Below are positions 1-12,280 of a DNA stretch of 64,000 nt, one piece after another; position 1 is the first letter of the stretch, and every line of letters starts with the position of its first letter. The notes under the pieces are model-generated. The model was not told the origin of the DNA. It did no database searches and saw nothing but the letters and a program-made list of their open reading frames with translations. Position numbers and translations under genes: made by a program. The DNA comes from Dryomyza anilis. Taxonomy: Eukaryota > Arthropoda > Insecta > Diptera > Dryomyzidae. The stretch spans positions 52,945,078 through 53,009,077 of the forward strand of contig OX638131.1 in NCBI GenBank assembly GCA_951804985.1, in the 5' to 3' direction.

Positions 1-2187
1 CAAGAAAGTAGGTCTAAAATTTAATAGAACGATATCAGTAAATCTTAAGACTGAAATAAAGTTTATTGGTCATATTTTTAGTGAGAGTGGTGTTCATCCA
101 GATGAAAAAAAATATTGAATCTATTTTGGCGATGCCAGTTCCAACAAATAAAAAATAATTACAATGTTATTTGGGAATGATAACCTATTTAGGATCATTT
201 ATTGATAACTTATCATTCAAAAATAAACACTTGCGGGAACTGTTAAAAGATGATGCAACTTGGTGTTGGAATAATTGGTGTTGGAATAATGAAAAACAAA
301 TTGAGTTTGATAGTTTGAAAAACGCAATAACAAAAGCATCACTTTTAACGTATAAACCTTTAACGTTATCAGTTGATGCATCAAAATTTGCGGTGGGAGC
401 TGTTATTATGCATGGTGAGAACCCTATTGCTTACGCATCTGCATCTTTAACGGATAGCCATATAAATTACGCACAAATAGCAAAGGAATTATTCACAATT
501 TTTTTTTGGGTGCTCGCGTTTTCATCAATATATATATGGCAGGAATGTTACTGTTGAAACAGATCACAAACCACTTGTCCCATTGTTCAATAAACATTTG
601 TATAATAATCCAACTCGTCTTCAGAGATTTATGCTAAGATTATTATCATATAATTTAACAGTTATATATAAACCAGGCAAGGACTTTTATATTGCCGATA
701 CCTTGTCTAGGGCCACTCAAGGAAAAAGTAATGTCTGATTTAGATAAAGACTTTGATTTACAATGTAATTCGTTAATTAGTTATATGGCACTACCATCTA
801 ATGAAATAGAAAGCATTAGAAAAGAAACTGAAAGCGATGAAGTCTTTCAAAAACGTATATATTATTTGAAAGAAGGTTGACCAAGTAATAAGAATGAAAT
901 AAATAACGAATTACAACCGTATTACTCTATCAGAGACGAAATAACTGAAGTAAAGGGTATTTTATTCAAAAACAAACGTAATTTAGTACCAAGATGTTTA
1001 CGGTCAAAAATGTTAAAATTTCTACATGAAGGTGCCCATATGACCTTCATGTAGAAATTTTAACATTTTTGACCGGTTTCAGGGTTGTCAGAGTCTGGCA
1101 AGAGGTTCAATTTATTGGCCTAATATAAATGATATTTATAACATTGTATCAAATTGTGACACTTGTATTAAATATAGAAATGCTAATCCGAAAGAAGAAA
1201 TAAAAAATCATGTAATTTTTGACATACCTTGGTACAAAGTAGGATGTGATTTGTTTGAATTTGAAAAACAAATGTATTTGATAGTCGTTGATTATTATTC
1301 AAAATATTTTGAAGTAGAACTTTTAAGTTCAGGCTATTCATCTAAACAAGTTATAACAAAATTAAAATCGATTTTTTCTAGACATGGTATTCCGACTGCT
1401 TTGATTTTAAAAATGTTTGTATTGATTGGGGTATTGATAATATTACATCAAGTCCATATTTAGCAAAATCAAATGGGCTTGCGGAAAGGTCTATTCAAAC
1501 TATAAAAAATATTGTATACAAATGTAAGGATTCTGGTACAGATTCATATATAGATTTTTTACAATATCGTACGACATCTAAAAATAATTTTCCAAGTCCG
1601 TCCGAATTACTTATTAGCAGATAATTGCGTACAAAATTACCATCCGTTTCAAAGGACTTAAAACCAAAAATAGTAAAATTCAATAAATTTAAAGTACTAC
1701 TCACACAACAACAATCAAATTCGTCTCTTTAAAACTAGTTGAAGTAGGTGAACACATTTTTTTTAAAAAGAATCAAACATCAGTATGGTTTAAGGGTAAA
1801 ATTTTAGAAAAATGCAGAACGCCAAGATCATATCCAATAAAGAATGAAAATGGTGCAGTCTACAGAAAAAATAGGCAACACATAATGAAAATAGCCACTC
1901 GAAGACAAACTGATTTGGAATATACAAAAGAAAAACACAATATGAATTATAATAGAAATGAAAATGTATATTTAGATTTTAATATTAGTAATGAACATTT
2001 AAACGATGAAGAAAATGTAAATAATGAAATTATAAATAATGAAAATTTAAACAATAAAAATGTAAATAATGAAATTGTAAATAATGAATATTTAAATAAT
2101 GAAATTGTAAATGACAATGTTAATATTAAAATGTATACATCAAAATATGGACGAAAAGTAGTACCGCCTAAAAGGCTGAATTTGTAA
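1..2187 (+). pseudogene. Mag-like Ty3/gypsy pol remnant, copy 1 (RNase H, integrase, tail)
   Basis: Pieces in several frames read as the 3' half of a gypsy polyprotein. The RT connection and RNase H lie at about 120-715 (LTLSVDASKFAVG, PIAYASASLTDS, YKPGKDFYIADTLSRA). The integrase finger and core follow at about 1080-1510 (CDTCIKYR, VVDYYSKYFEV, NGLAERSIQTIKNI). An Asn-rich tail ends SKYGRKVVPPKRLNL at 1885-2187, the usual end of Mag-type polyproteins. The stretch that should hold the second catalytic Asp of integrase is deleted near 1405. Stops and frame changes are frequent, and a 15-bp repeat (WCWNN twice) near 260-290 is shared with copy 2. Copy 1 alone lacks 12 bp near 352 and carries the palindrome at 1002-1074. 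The 5' half lies outside the window. Family assignment is from motif wording; it is certainly a dead retroelement. Confidence 0.85.
1002..1074. repeat. Perfect 32-bp palindrome inside copy 1 integrase
   Basis: Bases 1002-1033 and 1043-1074 are exact reverse complements with a 9-base loop. In copy 2 the same place (4967-5007) is a single forward stretch. The 41 bases at 1034-1074 are the reverse complement of that stretch, replacing the original continuation. This is a local inverted duplication private to copy 1. Confidence 0.95.
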
Positions 2188-2254
2188 AATCTTTTATCTA
2201 TTTTTAACTTGTTAATATTATTATATATCTTTCTTTTTATTAAAAAAAGGGGGA

Positions 2255-2412
2255 TGTTGTATTATTAAAATAGCAAGTTCTGGCAACACTATGCAAATAT
2301 TCAGTATTCATATTCGGTATTCATTTAGGTTAGGTTAGTTATTAAGGTTACTTTGTAACATGCACATGTATAACTCTTTCTCATTAATAAACATGGTTTC
2401 TAGCATACAACA
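2255..2412 (+). repeat. 3' LTR of Mag-like element, copy 1 (158 bp)
   Basis: It begins TGTTGTAT and ends ATACAACA, a perfect 8-bp terminal inverted repeat, directly after a purine tract (AAAAAAAGGGGGA, 2242-2254) that fits a polypurine primer. A short LTR is normal for Mag-type elements. It lies 67 bp after the tail ORF stop. An AATAAA signal occurs near its 3' end. Confidence 0.85.
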
Positions 2413-2701
2413 ATATGGTGGTGCAAAATTGAAACCATTTTTTTCCCCATTTTCAAAATGTCTGTTTTTTTTTTGGCCAGGACACGTACGCCCCTCAATG
2501 AAATTTTAATTTGAAAATATTAGTTGAAAGCTGTTATAAATTTATTTTATCTCTATTGCGAAACCAATAGAAACATTACCATATTTCTTTTTATGCTTTA
2601 TTTTAAATGACTAATTAATATATAATTTCAATCGTATGAGTCCTTAAAACAGCGAAAAAGTTTTAGTTAAAAAAAATGTTATTTTTTATTGTAAATCTGC
2701 A
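2413..2701. repeat. 3' flank shared by both Mag-like copies
   Basis: This sequence after the LTR is nearly identical to 6344-6632 and then both diverge at once. It shows that the duplicated block extends past the LTR, so the two copies come from segmental duplication. It is AT-rich with no coding signal. Confidence 0.85.
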
Positions 2702-3560
2702 GCGGGTGGAACAAAGCTGTCGGGATCCATTTCTGCAAATGGTTTTAAAATTAGTTAAACACCAATCTTGCCTTCTGTGCCACACTATTATTATATTAGC
2801 CCTTACCTTGCAACAATTGTCCAGCCAACCTCTCTGCCGTAATAGAATGGACGAAGTCGAATCCAAATGCGCAATTTCTACGTTCAGCGTCATAGAAATT
2901 CCGAATGCTTGAAAAAAAAACGATTTGTTAAGCAAAGTGTTTTTTCTTAATTTTTGAATTTTGACACAATTCATGCCTTCAAATTGCCATCATGTTACGC
3001 GCACGCAGTGCCCGCATTTCAGCATCATGCGTACGACTTTCGTGCGACTTTTTTTTCACGCATGTGCCCGTCATATGAGTCGCACACGTGCACACCCGCA
3101 TTGGGCATTTGCGTAAATCATTTCAGAGCAGAGGTCTGAACATGATCTGAATATTCCGAATATTGTCAGAGTCGAACGCAATCTGAACTTAACCTGAAGA
3201 CTCTGATTTAAATTACAAACAATTCGAGCATCAGTTGTCAAATTCGTATGTAGACTTGTGTTTGTCAAGTAAAATTAACGTTAAATCAGTACTGTTCGGC
3301 CAGCTCGATAAATTGAAATCGAGTATGCTCTGAACAACCGACTTCGATAATCTGAACGAATAAACAAACGCAATTTATTGACTCTGAATGTTCAGAGTTA
3401 AAAAACAAATGCAGATCTCTTTTTGACAGTTCGAGCTCAGTTCAGAACTAATAAATCATCATCACGCGTGCAAGTTTCGTGCGAGTTTCATAGCGAGTCT
3501 CGCACTCATATTGCTCGCATATAGCTCGCACACATGCGCCCGCACGCCGTGATTGTTTCT
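2702..3560. other. Unique spacer between the Mag-like copies, no gene
   Basis: No convincing reading frame. Around 2990-3130 and 3465-3560 the sequence is rich in CG-containing words such as GCGCAC, CGCAC and GTGCG, unlike the AT-rich surroundings. The middle part (3150-3440) repeats words such as TCTGAA and GTTCAGA on both strands. Origin unknown. Confidence 0.5.
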
Positions 3561-3627
3561 TGCGACGCACGCTTGCTATCTGGGTGTGTTGCTATCGTGC
3601 GACGCACGCTTGCTATCTGGGTGTGTT
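3561..3627 (+). repeat. 30-bp direct repeat, 37-bp period
   Basis: A 30-base unit starting TGCGACGCACGCTTGC occurs at 3561-3590 and again at 3598-3627, separated by 7 bases. It sits exactly at the left edge of the second retroelement copy, so it may mark a rearrangement join. Confidence 0.9.
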
Positions 3628-3628
3628 T

Positions 3629-6118
3629 AGATCCACGAAATTTGAATAAAGTAATTGTGAGATCTAGATTTGATTTTCCAACAATAGATGAATATAAATC
3701 TCGTATGAGTGGTTCGAAAGTTTTTAGTTTGCTAGATGCTAATTCTGGTTTTTGGATGATTCAGCTCGATGATGAATCATCAAGATTATGTACGTTTAAC
3801 ACCCCATTTGGGAGGTACCGGTTTTTACGTTTGTCATTCGGAAACCTGAGATTTTTCATGCAGAAATGATAAGATTATTTGGGGATATACCAGGTTTAGT
3901 CATTTATATGGATGATTTTTTAATTCATGCGTCAAGTTCTGGAAAGAGGCAAGAAAGTAGGTCTAAAATTTAATAGAACGATATAAGTAAATCTTAAGAC
4001 TGAAATAAAGTTTATTGGTCATATTTTTAGTGAGAGTGGTGTTCATCCAGATGAAAAAAAATATTGAATCTATTTTGGCGATGCCAGTTCCAACAAATAA
4101 AAAATAATTACAATGTTATTTGGAAATGATAACCTATTTAGGATCATTTATTGATAACTTATCATTCAAAAATAAACACTTGCGGGAACTGTTAAAAGAT
4201 GATGCAACTTGGTGTTGGAATAATTGGTGTTGGAATAATGAAAAACAAATTGAGTTTGATAGTTTGAAAAACGCAATAACAAAAGCATCACTTTTAACGT
4301 ATTATGATACGAATAAACCTTTAACGTTATCAGTTGATGCATCAAAATTTGCGGTGGGAGCTGTTATTATGCATGGTGAGTGAGAACCCTATTGCTTACG
4401 CATCTGCATCTTTAACGGATAGCCATATAAATTACGCACAAATAGCAAAGGAATTATTCACAATTTTTTTTTGGGTGCTCGCGTTTTCATCAATATATAT
4501 ATGGCAGGAATGTTACTGTTGAAACAGATCACAAACCACTTGTCCCATTGTTCAATAAACATTTGTATAATAATCCAACTCGTCTTCAGAGATTTATGCT
4601 AAGATTATTATCATATAATTTAACAGTTATATATAAACCAGGCAAGGACTTTTATATTGCCGATACCTTGTCTAGGGCCACTCAAGGAAAAAGTAATGTC
4701 TGATTTAGATAAAGACTTTGATTTACAATGTAATTCGTTAATTAGTTATATGGCACTACCATCTAATGAAATAGAAAGCATTAGAAAAGAAACTGAAAGC
4801 GATGAAGTCTTTCAAAAACGTATATATTATTTGAAAGAAGGTTGACCAAGTAATAAGAATGAAATAAATAACGAATTACAACCGTATTACTCTATCAGAG
4901 ACGAAATAACTGAAGTAAAGGGTATTTTATTCAAAAATAAACGTAATTTAGTACCAAGATGTTTACGGTCAAAAATGTTAAAATTTCTACATGAAGGTCA
5001 TATGGGCATTCAGGGTTGTCAGAGTCTGGCAAGAGGTTCAATATATTGGCCTAATATAAATGATATTTATAACATTGTATCAAATTGTGACACTTGTATT
5101 AAATATAGAAATGCTAATCCGAAAGAAGAAATAAAAAATCATGTAATTTTTGACATACCTTGGTACAAAGTAGGATGTGATTTGTTTGAATTTGAAAAAC
5201 AAATGTATTTGATAGTCGTTGATTATTATTCAAAATATTTTGAAGTAGAACTTTTAAGTTCAGGCTATTCATCTAAACAAGTTATAACAAAATTAAAATC
5301 GATTTTTTCTAGACATGGTATTCCGACTGCTTTGATTTTAAAAATGTTTGTATTGATTGGGGTATTGATAATATTACATCAAGTCCATATTTAGCAAAAT
5401 CAAATGGGCTTGCGGAAAGGTCTATTCAAACTATAAAAAATATTGTATACAAATGTAAGGATTCTGGTACAGATTCATATATAGATTTTTTACAATATCG
5501 TACGACATCTAAAAATAATTTTCCAAGTCCGTCCGAATTACTTATTAGCAGATAATTGCGTACAAAATTACCATCCGTTTCAAAGGACTTAAAACCAAAA
5601 ATAGTAAAATTCAATAAATTTAAAGTACTACTCACACAACAACAATCAAATTCGTCTCTTTAAAACTAGTTGAAGTAGGTGAACACATTTTTTTTAAAAA
5701 GAATCAAACATCAGTATGGTTTAAGGGTAAAATTTTAGAAAAATGCAGAACGCCAAGATCATATCCAATAAAGAATGAAAATGGTGCAGTCTACAGAAAA
5801 AATAGGCAACACATAATGAAAATAGCCACTCGAAGACAAACTGATTTGGAATATACAAAAGAAAAACACAATATGAATTATAATAGAAATGAAAATGTAT
5901 ATTTAGATTTTAATATTAGTAATGAACATTTAAACGATGAAGAAAATGTAAATAATGAAATTATAAATAATGAAAATTTAAACAATAAAAATGTAAATAA
6001 TGAAATTGTAAATAATGAATATTTAAATAATGAAATTGTAAATGACAATGTTAATATTAAAATGTATACATCAAAATATGGACGAAAAGTAGTATCGCCT
6101 AAAAGGCTGAATTTGTAA
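3629..6118 (+). pseudogene. Mag-like Ty3/gypsy pol remnant, copy 2 (RT, RNase H, integrase, tail)
   Basis: The copy starts inside reverse transcriptase (LDPRNLNKVIVRSRFDFPT at 3629), continues through the palm (GSKVFSLLDANSGFWMIQL, then the YMDD box near 3907-3918), and from 3950 matches copy 1 almost base for base. RNase H lies near 4290-4680 and the integrase finger and core at 4975-5394 (HEGHMGIQGCQSLARG, CDTCIKYR, VVDYYSKYF). The tail lies at 5816-6118. The same deletion around the second catalytic Asp of integrase is present as in copy 1. A private 4-bp duplication near 4380 breaks RNase H. There is no gag or 5' LTR, because the left end is truncated at 3628. Confidence 0.88.
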
Positions 6119-6185
6119 AATCTTTTATCTATTTTTAACTTGTTAATATTACTATATATCTTTCTTTTTATTAAAAAAAGGGGGA

Positions 6186-6343
6186 TGTTGTATTATTAAA
6201 ATAGCAAGTTCTGGCAACACTATGCAAATATTCAGTATTCATATTCGGTATTCATTTAGGTTAGGTTAGTTATTAAGGTTACTTTGTAACATGCACATGT
6301 ATAACTCTTTCTCATTAATAAACATGGTTTCTAGCATACAACA
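6186..6343 (+). repeat. 3' LTR of Mag-like element, copy 2 (158 bp)
   Basis: Near-identical to 2255-2412, with the same TGTTGTAT/ATACAACA ends and the same purine tract upstream. Confidence 0.85.
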
Positions 6344-6632
6344 ATATGGTGGTGCAAAATTGAAACCATTTTTTTCCCCATTTTCAAAATGTCTGTTTTT
6401 TTTTTGGCCAGGACACGTACGCCCCTCAATGAAATTTTAATTTGAAAATATTAGTTGAAAGCTGTTATAAATTTATTTTATCTCTATTGCGAAACCAATA
6501 GAAACATTACCATATTTCTTTTTATGCTTTATTTTAAATGACTAATTAATATATAATTTCAATCGTATGAGTCCTTAAAACAGCGAAAAAGTTTTAGTCA
6601 AAAAAAATGTTATTTTTTATTGTAAATCTGCA
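6344..6632. repeat. Shared 3' flank, second copy
   Basis: Matches 2413-2701; similarity stops at about 6632, marking the right end of the duplicated block. Confidence 0.85.
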
Positions 6633-7640
6633 AGTAATAGAAATTATATATACTTAAAACCGTCGTAACTTTTGCGCCCCTTGCAATAACTGATTCACGC
6701 GAACGGAATTCACATGCTATAACATCAGAGTATATCGGCACAAAACTAAATTAATGTGCCATTAAAAAAAATTTTGAATTTTTTTGTACCCCAAATTCTA
6801 AAAAAATTCTGTTTCTGCCCATATATGTAATATATGTAAAATTTGAATTCCCAACATTTTCAAGAATGCACATTCGCCCCTTTGCCATGTCAGTGACGAT
6901 ATTCAGCCCTATCGTGAAAGCAAATTCCCATGAATTTGATTCTCCATTCCCAATTCTCCTAGCATGAATGCAAACTCCCACGAATTTATTCTCTTATAAA
7001 ATACTCCTCTATCGGCAATGATTTCGAAACTTGGAAAATTAAATTAGGGGAAAAATCTAGCAATCAGCAATGTGAAAAATTGTGAATTTTATTCCACATT
7101 CCTTCAAAAATATTCCATTGAATTCAGTTGGAGAATTCAAAAGCGCAAATATGAAAGCATTAGTATATACATTTATTGCCCATTATATATTATTAGAAAT
7201 ATTTTTTTTTGTCTTATGTCAAAAACAATAATTAATCAAAAATTATACATAATGGTCCATTCAATGGAATTGCTACCTAGTACTGCTCGATGATTTTAAA
7301 CAAAAAGCAGTAAGGATGGTTAGGTTACATCAAAAATTTTATCACTAAATTATTGGAGTCTTAGTCTATCTATACCGACTTTAAATTCTTTACAAATATG
7401 TACTAATTTGCGGTCAGCATTTAAAGAGGTCATTTGATTTACAATTAAAGATTATAATTGCATATCGTGAGATAATTTTCTTTCATTTGATGTACGTTAT
7501 TCATATGTTTTAAAGTAGAGGGGTTAAGTAAAAGGCCGTCATTAAAAGTGTCTCAGCAAATCTGAAAGGTCACATATCATACGGAATTTAACTCCAAACA
7601 GCGCACCATCTAAGCCCTGGGAAGTTTAGATATTCGTTTA
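6633..7640. other. AT-rich intergenic DNA, no gene seen
   Basis: Only short open frames without family resemblance or splice context. Nothing further can be supported. Confidence 0.5.
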
Positions 7641-7720
7641 ATAGACGGACGTCGTCAAAAATATTGTCCACGCTTCTTTCTGAGTGTCATATTCGGATGT
7701 CCTAAGTGGAATGTGAAAAG
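7641..7720. repeat. Dispersed repeat, short degraded copy
   Basis: The segment starting AGACGGACGTCGTC and continuing through CTTCTTTCTGAGTGTCATA shares its word order with 15995-16165 (ACAGACGGACATCG, then CTTCTTTCTGGGTGTTACA). I know similar stretches as common dispersed sequences of fly non-coding DNA. The family name is not certain. Confidence 0.45.
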
Positions 7721-7732
7721 GCTTCTTGAATC

Positions 7733-7842
7733 ACACACCGAAAGCAAAACGTAGTTAATTATCTCTTAGTTTTCGCAGTCAATGGAAAAATCTTTAAAAA
7801 CGACTACGTTTTAATTTAATAACTACGACCTAGTTCGTAACG
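7733..7842 (+). repeat. Inverted-repeat terminus of the CGTAGTTAA family (left end)
   Basis: It begins CACACCGAAAGCAAAACGTA and aligns at roughly 80 percent by eye to the reverse complement of 14415-14512. Related ends occur at 10591-10762 and 13305-13416. This suggests terminal inverted repeats of a DNA transposon family rich in the word AACTACGT. Confidence 0.55.
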
Positions 7843-10590
7843 TACATGACAGATTCAAAAATATTTAAAATAACGATTGTCACAATTGTTTTCTTCATGG
7901 TTGAAGTATATACAATTTAGTACATCTAGACAATTAGTTGGCATACACTATGCTGAGAATGTCAATAAGAAAATTTAAAAAATAAAACAATTAATTGTCA
8001 ATTTAAACTTTATTTCAAGGTTATGTTTTTTTGCACTTTAATTTGGCTACCCAGCCAACGCAAAAACTCCGAAAAGATTGTTTTCACAATCTTTTGCCTG
8101 AGCCTGAGCGCTCATGTCTCATTCAGAAAATAGTCTTGTAATATATATTTTCTGATAAAAATGCGTCATTCAGACCTTTTCGTAGCTAGATGGCTCTTTT
8201 AGGAGTCTTGTATCGGAGCCTAAAAATAATCAGAAAATGCTCTTGTATAAGAAAAAATCTCCCGGAAAGGCTCCCAAAAGAGTCGAAAAATTGCATGCGC
8301 TTACGTTGCAATAAAACAATGTCAAATGGGTGTAAATGTACAATAAAAATGTTTTTTTTTTATATTTTACTTGCAAATAACGGCGATTATAATATTAAAA
8401 AACATAATTAAGGTTTGCATCATCACACCTCACAGAAAAAAATATTGTACGTATATATAACAATTGATATTAATAGCAAACAAAATCGTATTCCAATTAA
8501 AAATATGAATGTATTTACTAATTAATTAATTGTATTTACACATATTTTTAATTAAAATATTAATAGGAATTAATTTAATATAATTTCAATACAACTAAAT
8601 CTTTAATAGTATTAACTACTTTTATTTGTTACTTTTGATTTATTCATTTTCTTAAATTGCAACACTGTTTTTTTCTTCTGGCTTTCATTTTGTTTTTTGT
8701 TTGTGCGTCTCGTGCGTCGGCGGCGTCGTTCAGTTTCTTCTAACATTATTTTCTTCTACGTTGCGGTTTTAAAACAGAATATTACATTATTTAGTGTATG
8801 TTATGTTATTAAAGCATTAAAGGGCTCAATTTATTTTTGAGGTCAAGAATTTGAACAAACAGCTTATGATGCTCATTTTGTTGCATATTGAATCATTAAA
8901 AAGCGAATATCAAATTTTATGTTTGACTCAATTAATTGGCCCACCTGCAGAAGTTGTGAAAACTGACTTCGGTAAAACATTTACAAAGCATATCAAACAG
9001 TATAAATACTTATTTAATATTTATTTTATGTTATGTATTCGACAAATATTTTATTTAATTTAACAAAATATTTAAATGATCCAATTTCTATCGAATGAAA
9101 TTTTTAATTGATTATTATAAATATTTTATTATTAATTAATTAATGATTTAAAAATACCCAATAAAAAATATAATCAATATGACAAAAAAATTAATTAATG
9201 TTTCTCCAATTAACATATTCTCATTATTACGAATATGGGATTCAATGCTACTAAAAGTTACATCGGCTGAGTTTCAATTAAAAATTAATTGGATTGATTA
9301 ACATTTTAGTTATATTTACACACTTTTTTTTCTGTGTGCTCGCTGTACTTGCGACGCTGCAGCAGCGATTTGCTCTGCATTAAAAAATATTGCACTGATA
9401 TTGATATATGTACATAGCTGCAGAAGTCTTTGGCTGCATATATCCAGTATATTCAAAAATATTTCTCGATGTCAAATGTCTGCGACTGTATTGCAGCTGC
9501 ACATTGTTCGCACAACGTCATCTGTACTGCTTGAATTCAGTGTCTGCTAGAATAAATGGAATAAAGTTTAAGCTTTAATTTAATTTTATTGCTGAAATTA
9601 TGCGCCGCAACACACGTTATTTTTATCTTTACAAATGATAATTTAATTTTTGAAAGAACAAAAAATAAATTATACTAAGACACTTGTGAAACGAAATCAA
9701 AACATTCATCTTAGATTCAAGAAACGGGAGTCTGAGTGTAACTTGAACTCTGGCGTTAGCTGGGTAATTTATTAAAATTGCACATCACAAATTCACTAAA
9801 TTGCAGCCCATAGACAGCTTGAAAATTACGGAAATGTTGAAATTTATTTATTTTTTTGAGTTTAAAATTTTGTATGAATTTGTAAACAAAGCATTGATGT
9901 TTAGTTTTAAATTTTTCGTAAACAAATGTTGAGTCTTTCAAACAGTTTTCAAAAAAAAGTAAATGGCGCCGTAATTTTGAAAGATGACAACCTGTATATA
10001 CTTCAACCATGGTTTTCTTTTTACAATTTAGTTGCATCAAAAATCTATGTACTTTTCCAGTAAGTTGCAAAAATATAATGGTGTGAAGCTGACCAATAAT
10101 TCTAATATATTTTCAGGTCTTTATATGTAACTATTGAAAAATAAAATTAAACGGAATAATTAATTGATGCAGCACCTAACACCTGCTCGCAAAATAAGAG
10201 CAACGTGGTCGATCCGCTTGGTTTAGCAGTGCGGTAGAGCAGCGTGGAAGAGCAAGCCATACTCAAATTGCTGTGTCCGGGAATGACCGGTGAAGCGCTC
10301 ATATTTATTTCAATTTTGGTAATATTAATCGCATTCCGTAATCCATGGTACATACCGCAATATTGATTCGGATAAGGGACAAAGATGTGAAAGAGCGTCG
10401 GGACAAATCAAACAAACTGACGCTGATGGAGCAGGAACATGGTACGAATGGACGTGGAAAAGTAGAAATGCAGTAGCAGTGGATTGGAAGAATCGCGTAA
10501 TTGTTTTTGTAATTTTTTTAATAAAGAAAAAAATTATAAGAATTAATGTCATTTCATTTCTCGAATTATGCAACAATTGAAATTGACTAT
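7843..10590. other. Non-coding, AT-rich; possible nested inverted-repeat element
   Basis: No gene with family resemblance. CACAGAAAAAAAT near 8431 and the inverted ATTTTTTTTCTGTG-like end near 9318-9335 could be ends of a small DNA element of about 0.9 kb that is very AT-rich at both ends. The central 8851-9063 frame is open but unrecognised. Around 10150-10500 base composition is more balanced, and a short open frame on the minus strand (10147-10353) has no recognisable motif. Confidence 0.35.
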
Positions 10591-10762
10591 GACGTAGTTG
10601 CTATAAAATATATTTTTATAAATATGTCGAAGTTGAACGTAACTACGTCGAAGTCAATATTCAGACGTAGTTAAAATTGACTACGTTCCATTGTCGGAGG
10701 ATTTTCATTCACGACGTAGTAGAAAACGTAGTTATGAATAACTACGTTTTGCTCTATGTGCA
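10591..10762 (-). repeat. Inverted-repeat terminus of the CGTAGTTAA family
   Basis: It contains several copies of ACTACGT and CGTAGT and ends AACTACGTTTTGCTCTATGT. The segment TTGTCGGAGGATTTTCATTC is the inverse of one at 13340-13365. It could be the right end of an element whose left end is at 7733. Confidence 0.5.
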
Positions 10763-11640
10763 GTCATTTGTGTTAATTAAATGCAAAAACAGTCACATCC
10801 TCGACAGACGCTAGCTCAAAAGTTCTTGAATATCTCGCAAGGAACTATTGATGATACTGGAAGGCATGGAACTCAGCTTGAGCCAAAATATCAGTAACAA
10901 CAACGCCAGCTATCAGTAAAAAGCACCGCTTGCAATTCATCTGATGCAATAAAAGTATAAATTGGATATTCCTCTTCTTCAGCCAGGTGTCCAAAAGATA
11001 TGATATGTATTTTAGAATTAAGAACCAATTTAATTATTTAACAGCAAAATAAATTTAATTTGTTGACAGTTTATATTTCAAAAAACTTCAAAGTATGTTC
11101 GATTGCTGTTTATTGGAATTCGAACTGAATTCGGGGGAATTTCAATTCGTGAGAATGTCAAAGTAGGAGGATTTGATTCCCGAGAGTTAGTAAATTCGGA
11201 GGAATCGCATATTCTGCCGAGATTCACGATAAGGCTGATTATGTCCAGAATATACAGGCATTTATAAAACAATTTAAATAAATTTATTTTTTGTACTTAT
11301 TAATCTAAAATTTGGCCATTTTAATAAAAAAAAACTATTTACTTTTAAGCAAGCTTACACTTTGTTTTGGTTAATCCAACATTTGCATTAATACCAACCA
11401 ATTTCTAATTTTATATTTTCGAACGTAAGCAAATGGTTTTCAGCATATAAATTGAAGCAAATGAGGAACATTTTGAAAATTCGAACTGTCTTGTTTTTTT
11501 ATTGGATTTATTGGATTACGACAAATAATTAATAATTTATAATTATTATTTTCTAATTAATAAAGGCGAAAAGTATCAACTTACGTTTTCCCAACATTGT
11601 TCGCAATACTGTAATCATTGCGTTTCCAAAAAGTTTTCGG
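10763..11640. other. No supportable gene
   Basis: AT-rich DNA. The minus-strand frame at 11078-11272 has no recognisable motif. Confidence 0.4.
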
Positions 11641-12280
11641 CGCGTGCCAATATATGGATCTAACGAAAAAATATATGGAAGCAGCCATTGAAAAATGTGC
11701 CGGAAAATGAGTGCAGGCATACCAGGAATTAATTTCGGAATTTCGTGTGAAGCGGCAATGCAAGAAACAACGTCGATAATGAGGACATTGCAGAAGAATG
11801 AGGGAGTTATTAAAAGAACAATTAAAAAGAATCGCAAGAAGTGGTCTCTAAATTTCGTAGGTGAGGGCTTTAACTGAGCATTCGTCGTAATGGGCAACGG
11901 TGATCGAGCAAAGATATACAAACATCTGGAGGACATAGGGAATCGAGAGAGCGAAACCTATGACGTCATGAGAAAACAGGTGACGGTGATGACATCGAAT
12001 TTTGGAAAATTGTCAGAGCCGTTGATGAACTCTTTAAGGGAAGTGTTAGAACTACAGAAGACACTGAATAACACCATACAACTACAGCAGAAGATAAATA
12101 GAGATATAGATAACAAGCTTAACAGTACAATTTATGTTACATTTGTTGGATATATAGTCAACCATAAAGACGAATCAAATGGAGATTCAGGAACAACAAT
12201 CAATAGAAATGACGATAATAGACGATCTTTACAAGGGGAATTTACATCCTACGATAATAGACCGAAAGGAACTAGAAGCA
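11641..12280 (+). pseudogene. Errantivirus-type env fragment
   Basis: Three frames together resemble the middle of an insect retrovirus Env: a pre-cleavage helix (DLTKKYMEAAIEKCAGK near 11655), a Cys- and basic-rich stretch, a furin-like KKNRKK motif near 11827-11844, then a long helical segment (YKHLEDIGNRESETYDVM, later LNNTIQLQQKINRDIDNKL). It ends near the conserved DDLYKG-type motif at about 12225. A stop codon at 11875-11877 lies just after the cleavage motif, and other frame breaks are present, so it is dead. The same region of the env at 36500-38078 is clearly related. It has no LTR and no gag-pol, and its right edge abuts a reversed copia gag. Confidence 0.75.

Noticed and set aside
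2240..2701. An LTR longer than 158 bp including the shared 3' flank
   Set aside because: The purine tract and the TGTTGTAT/ATACAACA inverted ends fix 158 bp; the flank is better explained by segmental duplication.
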